DNA of 64,000 bases. It comes from Rhipidocladum racemiflorum (taxonomy: Eukaryota > Streptophyta > Magnoliopsida > Poales > Poaceae). A program made the translations under genes and the position numbers. Positions 54,880 through 64,000 of this stretch are shown in pieces (the first letter of the stretch is position 1; each line of letters begins with the position of its first letter). The stretch spans positions 79,816,509-79,880,508 of the forward strand of contig CM070577.1 in the NCBI GenBank assembly GCA_036346355.1, given 5' to 3'. The notes under the pieces were generated by a model. The model made no database searches, was not told the DNA's origin, and saw only the letters and a list, made by a program, of their open reading frames with translations.

Positions 54880-57800
54880 TGTCGGAACCCGAATTTGCAA
54901 ATCCGGACCCTCTGTGTATTCAGCACTAGTCCAGGATCACGCTAGTGCACACAGTCTCAACATTGGTAAATATCACAATCATACACATCGATAATAATAA
55001 AGTACTTTAATTAAGATAACCAAACTGGTTACTCGACCTTATGGTCAGGTTACAAAAGTACACCTCGCAGGGCTAAGACTTATTCAAATAAAATCTGCAG
55101 CGGAATATATAAAGAAAATGCGTGGCGCCAACCAATATGCCACAGGCAACGGACTAGACTCGATCCTTGTTAGACGGCTCCTCCTGATATTCCTCCTCAA
55201 AAGATGGCGTCGCCTCTTCTTCAACTGGTGTTGTTTTGTGGCAAGGGTGAGTACTTGGTACTCAACAAGTCATGCACAGAATGCAAGCTAATATACTACA
55301 TGCATGGCTTAATACAAAGGAATAGCTCAAGGTATAATTGCAGTAAACAGCATTTGATAAGTATCATAAGTAGATTCGAAAGCAGTAAAAACAAGTATAA
55401 TATCAATAACTTTTCCAGGAGTTAAATAAACATCTTTCCCATTCCTAGTCCACATTTCCATCAACATCATCATTTAACCAAACCAAACCTCTCAAGTTCA
55501 AGTTATTTCCAAGAAAGTCTAACCCTTGACTGTAATCCCCGAGCAATGTCCAATACCGCGGACACAGCTATTCGAATAGATTTTACACTCTGCAGAGGTT
55601 ATGCACTTTACCAACAAGATACAGCCAAACACCACAAAGGCGAGTGATCGTAACAAAGCCTTTCGGAAACGGCTAACTACACAAGTGAACCTTTCCAGTT
55701 TTTGCCATACACCATCCCTTCCCTTAACAAAGGCGAAGTATGGGACCGACATACCGTTGGACGGGTACCATGCCATCGCGACTGCACGCCCCTTTCAAGC
55801 TACACAAAAGGTGTAGTTGACACCCGAGGTATCACATGCATGTTATTAGTAACTTACTCAACTAGGTCCGTCCCATTACGGACATGTGGTTGCACGATTA
55901 ACTCAGTTCAAAGGCTTGCAAAGTTAAGTCCTTATGTTCACCAGGGCAAGACTACCCGAAGAACCAAAACAACGCTCCCGATGCCACAACTGGCCCACCC
56001 GATCATTTCTTGCCACATGCCCCGGTCCAAATCTATTTATCAAACCCCTAGTTGATTACCATGCACCACGTGCCATCAACATCACAACACATGATACCTT
56101 TCCAAAATAGGTTCAATATATCATTAAGTCAATATTAACATTTGATTGTCCAAAATCATGTCATGAGCACGTGGTAGGTCTAAGCAATATACTACAACGA
56201 TCTAAATCCCCATGTTGGCAATTTAATAATGTCCAACTATTTAATCCTCAACTAGGGTGACAAGGGGTTCATGGCATTCAATTTTCTATGTCAAGGTGGC
56301 ATACATCAATTAGGTAATTAACTAATCTCACAAAATCAATTAAAGCATTTTATAGTTGAACTAGCATGCAATAATTTAAATCAAATTAATTTCAAAATGG
56401 GATCAACATGGTCAAAGCACAACTTGCCTTCAAAAAGCACTTGATCTTGGTCCTGAGCTGGCTCCTGGGTCAACACTTCACCTTCGAAGCCTTCGGGCAC
56501 TTCAACGTCTACTCGTAACGCGTGCAAATAGCAATAAATGAATAAAGCAGTAGACAAAAAAGTGTCCAAACATCCAAATGAAGTCCATAAACAGAGAGAG
56601 CATAATTTTATGAATTTTTAGGAATTTGAATCGGCGAAATCGGAGTTAAAACGCAAAAGTTATAAGCGTTTAAAGTTTAAATAATCAATTAAATAATATT
56701 ACAGAGAAAAACTTTTGTCTAAAAATTAAATAAAATTCACCATTAGGTAGATCTCAATTTTATACAAATTTAGAAATTTGAATCACTCAAATCAGATTTA
56801 AATTGCAAAAGTTATAAGCGTTTGAAGTTTCAAAATTCAAATGAATCAATAATCCAAATTAATTCATTTATTTTTATACTGAAAAACCGAATAATGACGT
56901 CAGCATGACGTCAGCATGGATTTTGATTTTCCACCGAATTATTTTTCTATTGAAAAATCGATTTATTGAGTCAGCTAACGTCAGCCGGCCCATGGGCCCG
57001 GTCCACGGTTCGGCTCGGGTCCACCGTGGACTCGGCCACACGCTGCAGCGTGCCGACACGCTGCAGCGTGCCCCACTGCTGACGTCAGCGTGGCTCGGCC
57101 GAGGGGCTCCTGACATGCGGGCCCCACCGTGACGTCAGCGTGACGTCACGGTGACGTCATGGAGTAGTTGGGCAGCCGCTGACATGCAGGCCCATGTTGA
57201 CGTCAGCGGCGACCAGGTGCGGCCGCGCTGACCGCGCCGGTTCGGCTCCCGGCCACGTGGCACGATCTCGGCCGTTGATTTGGAAATCAATGGCCTAGAT
57301 CGGATCTGGGTGACGCACGTTTGGGGTGAACGTGTTCAATCCCGACCGTTCGATCTCGATCGGACGGTCGAGATCCAATCCTAAGGCTACAACGCAGCTA
57401 GCCCTTGCGATACGATCTAGATCGGACGGTGGAGATCTATCCGTGCACAGTGCAACATGGGTTTACGTGGCTTGATCCAAGCCATTGGATCTAAATCCAA
57501 CGGTCGAGATTGGATCCCACCACCGCAACGTGGATTTCGTTGCAGTGACGTGGACGAACGTGGGCTGTTGGATTTTGATCCAATGGTCCAGATCTAATCT
57601 GGTTTCTACGGTGTCGGGGGAAACGTGGACTCACCGCAGCCGTTGGATGGCGATCAGACGGCTGGCCAGCTTCGAGGGCGACGATGGTGCTGCGGTGGTG
57701 CGGCTTTGCCGGAGTCGAGGACGACGACCCACGCGATGGCGTTTCTGGGCCACTCCGGCGAGAAGAGTTGCACCCCCAGACACGGCTTGGCACGACGGTC

Positions 57801-58628
57801 TCGGATCTGGGCTTGTTCACGGCGGAGGACGACGGAGTCGGCGGCAATCAACGGAAAACCGCGGCGAAACGAGCTCCAACTTCGGCGAGCTCGCACGGGC
57901 TGGCGGCGGCGGTTTGACCGGCGTGGGTTAGGGCAAACGGTGCGCGCGGAAGTGGGGGTCTCGATACGGGTGACGGCGCATTAAATACCCCCTCGGCGTC
58001 CGTGATACACGCGGAAAACGAGGTCCCACGCGCGGGCGGCGGCGGAGTCCGGCGGCGACACGGAGAAGGTGACGTGGCTCAACGAGAGCCGTTGGATCAA
58101 GATTCAACGGTCACGGGGAATTGGACTCGGGTCCGGCTCGGTGACCTTGCTGGCTCGGTCGGGCTCGGTCTCGGGCGACGTGGCGCGATCGTGGCCGTTG
58201 GATCTCGATCCAACGGTCACGCGGCTAGGGTATCGGCCGACTTGGTTCGGTCGAACCGTGCGGCGCGCTCGGGTTCGGGTCGGACTCGAACTCGAGTCCG
58301 ACTCAGGCTCGGTCGGAGGAATAGTGAAACCCACTCGGTCTTTCCAACGATTAAATAATCCATTTAATTCCCAAGAAATTCATTTAATTCATTAAAAATA
58401 GCAAAACACTCAGAAAAATTCCAGAAAAATCCTAGAAAATATTTTGGGACATTTTGGACTCAAATAAAATATTTTCAACAAAATTTTATTTGCAAAATTA
58501 AATTCTTTAATTATTTCAAAAGGAAATAAATTCAAATAAATTCCAAATAAATCCCAGAAAATTCCAAAAATTCATAAAAGTGCCAAATCTTATTTAAATT
58601 CATGAAAAACAAAAATTGGGGTGTTACA
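54880..58628 (-). mobile_element. 3' LTR of a Tekay/Del-type chromovirus (3749 bp)
   Basis: On the minus strand it begins TGTAACACCCCAATTTTTG at 58628, directly after a polypurine tract, and ends GGGTTCCGACA at 54880, inside the CACTA transposase gene. The flank outside the end is GTCAT (54875-54879), the expected 5-bp duplication; its partner is off the window. The promoter-side half is GC-rich (56990-58300) with TGACGTCA palindromes and repeated CCGTTGGATC hairpins. A TATA-like GGTATTTAATG lies at about 57980 on the minus strand. Confidence 0.85.
56894..57205. promoter_or_regulatory. Cluster of seven TGACGTCA palindromes in the chromovirus LTR
   Basis: The octamer occurs at 56894, 56905, 57080, 57130, 57141, 57152 and 57198. 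TGACGTCA is the consensus of plant TGA/bZIP (CRE/as-1 type) sites. Spacing of 11 bp within three of the adjacent pairs puts those sites on one face of the helix. The regulatory role is inferred. Confidence 0.6.
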
Positions 58629-58630
58629 AA

Positions 58631-58642
58631 CCTCCCCCCTTA
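58631..58642 (-). promoter_or_regulatory. Polypurine tract of the chromovirus
   Basis: The minus strand reads AAGGGGGGAGG two bases before the LTR start TGTAACACC. It primes plus-strand DNA synthesis in LTR elements. Confidence 0.85.
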
Positions 58643-58673
58643 ACAGAATCTCGTCCCCGAGATTCAGGGCTTA

Positions 58674-61600
58674 CTAAAGAAATAGGTTCGGGAACTCTTT
58701 TTTCAAATCCTCCTCGCACTCCCAAGTTGTCTCGCTCTCTGCATGGTTGCTCCATTGAACTCTGCAGAAACGGGTTGACTTGTTTCTTGTCTCTCGATCC
58801 ATAGTGTCCAGAATCTTCACGGGGTGTTCTCGGTAGGTCAGATCTTCTTGCAACTTGATCGACTCCAATGGTGTTTGCTCATCGGGCACTCGGAGGCACT
58901 TTTTCAGTTGGGACACATGGAACACGTCATGCACCCCTGCTAATGATTGCGGCAGCTCCAATTGGTAAGCAACTTCACCTCTGCGACTCAAAATCTTAAA
59001 TGGTCCAACATATCGCAGCACAAGTTTTCCTTTGGCATGGAATCTCTTAACTCCCTTGAGAGGTGTAACCCTAAGGTATACGTAATCTTCCGATTCAAAA
59101 CTCAGATCTCGGCGACGATTGTCAGCATAGCTCTTTTGTCTCGATTGGGCTATCTTCAATCTTTCCCTGATCATAGCAATCTGCTCTTCGGCCTCTCGAA
59201 GAATGTCTGGTCCAAAGACACGGCGCTCACCTGTCTCATTCCAGTTCAACGGTGTTCGACAGGGTCGACCATATAGTGCCTCAAAAGGCAACATCTGCAA
59301 ACTGGCTTGGTAGCTATTGTTGTAGCTGAACTCAGCATACGGCAGACTTTTATCCCAAGAGGTTGCATAAGCTAATGCACAAGCTCTTAACATGTCCTCT
59401 AGAATCTGGTTAACTCTTTCGGTCTGTCCATCCGTCTGAGGGTGATAAGCTGTACTGAAATTCAAACGGGTCCCCATGGCTTCATGCAGCTTATTCCAGA
59501 TTCTCGAGGTAAACTGGGTACCTCTGTCTGACACAATCTTCTTCGGCACTCCGTGCAAACAGACGATCTTGGTCATGTACAATTCTGCTAACTTATCTCC
59601 CGAGTAAGTGGTCTTTACCGGGATAAAATGGTCGACCTTAGTTAAGCGGTCTACTATAACCCATATGGAGTCATATCCACCCTGAGTTTTCGGCAAACCG
59701 GTAATGAAATCCATTCCGATTTCTTCCCACTTCCACTCAGGTATCTTCAACGGCTGTAGCAATCCTGCTGGTCTCTGATGCATTGCCTTGACTCTCTGGC
59801 ATATGTCGTACAACGCAACATGCTCGGCAACTTCACGCTTCATGCTCGGCCACCAGAATCTTTCCTTCAAATCCTGATACATCTTAGCACTTCCAGGGTG
59901 AATTGAATACTTGGAGTCATGGGCCTCCTCTAGTATCAACTGTTTCAACTCCTTCTTGTTTGGCACACAAATTCGATCCTCCATCCACAACGTGCCTTGC
60001 TCATCCAGCTTGAAGTCTTTTGCCTTGCCTTCATCCATTTTGGACTTAATCCGGCGGATCTTGTCATCATCCTTCTGTCCTTCTCGGATCTGATCATCCA
60101 GGGTAGGCTTCACTTCTAATGCGGCCAAGAATCCTTCTGGGACCACTTCAATCTGCATCTTCTGGAAATCCTTGCATAGCTCTTCCTGACTCGCGGCTAT
60201 CAACATGTTCACAGTATGGCTCTTCCTACTCAAGGCATCGGCCACCACGTTGGCCTTCCCGGGATGGTAATGGATTCCCACATTATAATCCTTGATCAGT
60301 TCCAACCATCTCCTCTGCCTCATGTTCAAGTCCGATTGGGTGAATATGTACTTAAGACTCTTATGATCCGTATACACTTCACATCTGTTCCCAATCAAAT
60401 AATGACGCCACAACTTCAAAGCATGCACTACGGCAGCTAACTCTAGGTCATGCGTCGGATAATTCTCCTCATGAGGCCTCAGCTGCCTTGATGCATATGC
60501 GACGACCTTCCCGTTCTGCATCAGTACACATCCAAGTCCTTGGCGTGATGCGTCACAGTAAATATCAAAGCTTTGATTGACGTCTGGTAGAACTAACACT
60601 GGTGCTGATGTCAATCGCTTCTTCAACTCTTGAAAACCTTTCTCGCACTCCGGCGTCCATGCAAACTTCTTCTCCTTTTTCAACAATTGCGTAAGAGGTT
60701 TCACAATCATCGAAAAGCCTTCAATGAAGCGGCGGTAGTAACCTGCCATCCCAAGGAAACTACGAATCTGGGTCACGGTCTTCGGCTGTTCCCAATGTAA
60801 CACAGCTTCTACCTTGCTTGGATCTACCGCAACTCCTTCTGTGGTCATTACATGTCTAAGGAATTCTACTTTGTCTTTCCAAAAGTCACACTTGCTGAAC
60901 TTGGCGAAGAGTTCTTGTTCCCTCAGCTTCTTCAAAACTCGCCTCAGGTGCTCTGCATGTTCTTCCTTTGTCTTGGAGTAGATGAGTATGTCATCTATGA
61001 ACACAACGACAAACTTATCCAAGTACTCCATGAAAACCTTGTTCATCATATTCATGAAGCAAGCTGACGCATTTGTCAGACCGAAGGACATAACAGTAAA
61101 CTCATAATGTCCATATCTTGACGAGAATGCGGTCTTCGGAATATCTTCCGATCGGATCTTCAGCTGGTGGTATCCCGATCTCAGATCAATCTTGGAGAAA
61201 ACTCCGGCTCCTCTTAGCTGATCAAACAGGTCATCGATCCTGGGTAGCGGGTACTTATTCTTCACGGTGACTTCATTGAGTGCACGGTAGTCAATGCACA
61301 TCCTGAAACTCCCATCCTTCTTCTTAACGAACAGAACTGGCGCTCCCCATGGCGACGAACTCGATCTGATGAATCCTTTCTCCATCAACTCTTCAAGCTG
61401 TTTCTTCATCTCCATCAATTCTTCAGTGGACATCCAGTATGGTCTCCTTGCTATCGGCGTTGTACCAGGTACAAGCTCTATCACAAACTCTATGTCTCTG
61501 TCGGGCGGCATCCCAGGTAGATCTTCAGGAAAAACATTTGGATACTCATTCACCACTGAGACATCCTCTATGCTGATTGCCTTTGCGCTGTTAACCATCA

Positions 61601-63160
61601 TCTGCCCATCTCTAACGGCAGTCGCTTGAAATTCCATTTTTCTTCCACACGGGCTCTCAACTGATATGACTCTTCGTCCACAGTCTAGCACGACCTTGTG
61701 CTTGGATAACCAGTCCATTCCCAAAATAACATCTAGGGTCTGGGTTCCCAATATAATAAGGTTCGCTAAGAACTCTACCCCATCTATTAGTATTCTCACC
61801 CCAGAACATCCTACTTGATATCGGAGTTCTGACCCAGGGGTTTGAACTATAAGCATGCACTTGAGATCCACAATCTCCAAATCATTCTTAGAAACAAAAT
61901 CTCGGGAAACAAACGAATGCGAAGCTCCAGAGTCAAACAAAACTGTTGCAAGTACTGAGTTGACAAGTATCTTACCCAGTATGACATCCGTGGCATTCTG
62001 GAGTGCATCTGCGGTCACGTGATTGACTCTGCCTCTCACCACGGTCTGGGGTGCGGCTCCTGGCTGTGCTGCTCCGCGGTTCGCTCCTGGGACTGGGGTC
62101 CTGGCTGGTGTGGAGCCCAAGTTGAAGCGAACTGGGGTCACTCCGTCTGTCTTCTTGGGGCAGTTGTTGGAGAAATGCCCTGGCTCATTGCATGTATAGC
62201 AACGCCTCATTGTGCCCTGCTGGTTGCTTGTAGCGGCGTTCCTGGCTGGGGCTGGAGTCTGGAAATTCTGATTCACAGGCCTTGGTGCTGGCGACGGTGT
62301 TCTTGCTACATTCTGCGGTTGGAATCTGAAAAACTGATTTGGCACAACCCGCAGACGCTGCTGCGCTCCCTGACGTGATCCTTCTGGCTGCATTCTCGCG
62401 CTTCTGTTCTCATCTAGTTCCTTGCGCTTTTCCTCAAGAATAAGAGCTTTGTTAAAAAGCTACTGGAAGTCTGGAAAGGTGTTGGTGAACAGTCACACCT
62501 GCAGTCCAGAGTTGAGTCCCTTCATGAAGCGAAACTCTCTGGCCTTATCTGTCGCTACATCTTGCGTAAGCGTGCAAGCTGTGTGAACTTGTTCAGATAT
62601 TCTGACACCGGTTGATTACCTTGCTTCAATGCCCTGAACTCTTCCTTCTTAAGGTCCATTATTCCTTCAGGCACGTGGTATTGACGGAACGCAGCCGTAA
62701 ACTCCTCCCACGTGATGTCCTGTGGGTTCTCCCGCGTGGCGCAGAAGTTTTCCCACCATTCAGCGGCGGTCCCTTCCAACTGATGAGATGCGTAAAGCAC
62801 CTTCTCATTTCCCATGCATTGGGCAATGTGTAACTTCCTTTCTATCGACCTTAGCCAATCATCCGCCTCCAACGGGTCGGCATTCCCAAAGAAAGTGGGT
62901 GGATGAGTCCTCATGAATTCTGACAACTTTGCTCCCTGTCGTTGTCCCTGATTTGCTTGGTTAGCGGTGGCCTGAGTAGTGACCTGCTGCATCTGTTGCA
63001 TCATGGCATGCATCAGCTGGGTTTGTGCAGCAAGAAAAGCTCAAAAGTTCTGCATGTCAACTGGCGGTGCTGGGTGGGGTGCAGGTGCTCCATCATTACG
63101 GTTCCCAGCTGGGCGAGAACCACTCCCATTGCCTCCAAGGTTTCCGCGGGTGTTCACCAT
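58674..63160 (-). pseudogene. Tekay-type chromovirus gag-pol polyprotein (gag broken, pol open)
   Basis: Gag begins MVNTRGNLGGNGSG at 63160 and has TGA at 63041-63043, then an open stretch (63013-62555, with EADDWLRSIERKLHIAQC and TAAEWWENFC). A frameshift near 62568, TGA near 62500 and TAG near 62461 follow. From 62393 a 1239-codon frame is uninterrupted: CCHC knuckle CYTCNEPGHFSNNC (~65-78), protease LFDSGASHSFVS (~150), RT with VVFIDDILIYS, RNase H (DIYCDASRQGLGCVLMQ), integrase (SDRGTQFTSRIW, HPQTDGQTERVNQ), and a C-terminal chromodomain (FCRVQWSNHAESETTWECEE). The integrase zinc motif reads YDICQ where CxxC is expected, losing one Cys. Probably inactive. Confidence 0.92.
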
Positions 63161-63421
63161 CTGTTGATTGCTCCAAGGTTTAAAGACAAGGGGGAAACAA
63201 GCATACACAAGTAGTAGAGCAACTTATGCGGGGAGGTGTAACTCAAAATCCAACTTTATTAACTATACCATAATAATATCTTGGTATGGTTGCTTACAAT
63301 GCCTAAGGGCCTGCAACACATACTGCACACTCAGCAAGCAATGAAAATCCAACGCCTCTAAGGGTGAATCTTTATTCTATAACGCGACTCGACGAAGGAG
63401 TCCCAACTACAAGACCTAGGC

Positions 63422-64000
63422 TCACTCGTCTAGAAAACCTCCACTGCCTGGGTGAGGGTGCGGTGGCATCGGCGCAAAACAATCACCATGCTCTGCAACT
63501 GTGGTAGTCGAAGAAGTGGTGTCCTCATCGAGATCTGACTCCTCCGGGTCCGGCTCATGTAGCTCGAGTACTGGCTCTGGTCCTGGTCCGTACAATGCTA
63601 TCTCCAACTCGTCAATCCTTCGCAGAAGGTGAGACACATGCTCTTGAGCCTCCTGCCACCGGTTCTTCTCTATCGTGACCTCCTCGCGAGCCTTATGTAG
63701 CTCCCGGTTCGTATCATCGAGCACATCCTCCAGAGCGATGACAAGTCGTGCCAGTTGTGTGACCGTGGCATTCTCATCCTGAATCAGCTTCGGGTCAAGA
63801 AGGTTGTTGTTGTGTGGGAGGTAGCGGTACACCGCGCCCTTCAGCTCGCTGGCGTAGATGCGGGCGATGTGTCGCATTGCTCGTCGTGATACCTCCTGAA
63901 TTCCCATCTGCATTGTCGACCTCCTGGCGGTGCAGTATATCGGACGGTTGCCCTTGCCCTTCTTCCTGGCATGTACCGTGATCTTCACATCACAAGCCTT
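63422..64000 (-). CDS. Extra open reading frame upstream of gag, 5' incomplete
   Basis: Open from the window edge to a stop at 63422, same strand as gag-pol and about 260 bp upstream of gag. At least 188 residues. The first in-frame ATG visible is well inside (before QMGIQEVSRRAM), so the true start may be off the window. The N-terminus is basic (HARKKGKGNR). The middle (~75-130) is a predicted coiled coil: LARLVIALEDVLDDTNREL, then KAREEVTIEKNRWQEAQEHV. The tail is acidic and Pro-rich (PDPEESDLDEDTTSS) and ends SGGFLDE. No enzyme motif. I do not recognise the family by name; extra pre-gag frames are known in some large plant gypsy elements. Confidence 0.6.
   Translation of the reverse strand, partial: KACDVKITVHARKKGKGNRPIYCTARRSTMQMGIQEVSRRAMRHIARIYASELKGAVYRYLPHNNNLLDPKLIQDENATVTQLARLVIALEDVLDDTNRELHKAREEVTIEKNRWQEAQEHVSHLLRRIDELEIALYGPGPEPVLELHEPDPEESDLDEDTTSSTTTVAEHGDCFAPMPPHPHPGSGGFLDE

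Overview
This is nuclear DNA of a grass (Poaceae). The evidence is two intron-containing or receptor-type plant genes of monocot style set in a dense, nested mass of grass-type transposable elements: Tourist, Stowaway and hAT MITEs, a MULE, CACTA, Ty1/copia, Ty3/gypsy chromovirus, an L1 LINE and a tRNA-derived SINE. The species cannot be fixed from the window. Only two host genes are clearly intact: an RS2Z-type SR splicing factor (28854-37173, +, six coding exons, 296 aa) and a HERK1/THESEUS-like CrRLK1L receptor kinase (42930-45452, -, single coding exon, 840 aa).

Layout. 1-3.4 kb: a decayed BED-finger hAT transposase gene (-). 3.5-6.5 kb: a tandem duplication invaded by hAT-type MITEs, then a Tourist-like MITE. 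6.5-18.1 kb: two copies of one ~2.16 kb gypsy-type LTR in opposite orientation (6531-8697 +, 15978-18136 -, the second with its primer-binding site), with smaller insertions between them (a 382-bp MULE foldback, a Tourist-like MITE, a copia-type solo LTR). 18.1-19.4 kb: the 3' end of a copia element. 19416-27698: an 8.28-kb Mutator-like element bounded by a 10-bp target duplication; it carries a frameshifted mudrA-type transposase, a multi-exon plant mobile domain (PMD) gene and a small GRF-type zinc-finger gene. Its right end lies about 200 bp upstream of the TATA box of the SR gene.

27.7-37.3 kb: the SR gene. Its introns hold a Tourist-like MITE, a 993-bp hAT element, and a Stowaway MITE that is itself split by a 4-kb hAT element. 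All splice sites stay intact. 37.3-42.5 kb: a short copia-like LTR element without a polyprotein, then a 5'-truncated L1 with its own target duplication and a SINE inside it. 42.9-46.2 kb: the receptor kinase and its leader. 46.7-51.1 kb: a 945-bp hAT element, a Helitron-like 3' terminus next to an eight-unit 111-bp satellite with a three-unit higher-order period, and a ~640-bp foldback. 53.2-64 kb: a three-level nest, a Tourist-like MITE cut by a CACTA element (TNP2 pseudogene) cut by a Tekay-type chromovirus (3.75-kb LTR, broken gag, uninterrupted pol with chromodomain, and an extra upstream reading frame that runs off the window).

The two host genes have no evident functional link. The most unusual content is the MULE that combines transposase, PMD and GRF-finger genes, the satellite with trimeric higher-order structure, and the chromovirus LTR with seven TGACGTCA palindromes. 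Boundaries given with target duplications were read directly. Family names rest on remembered motif patterns, because no search was possible.
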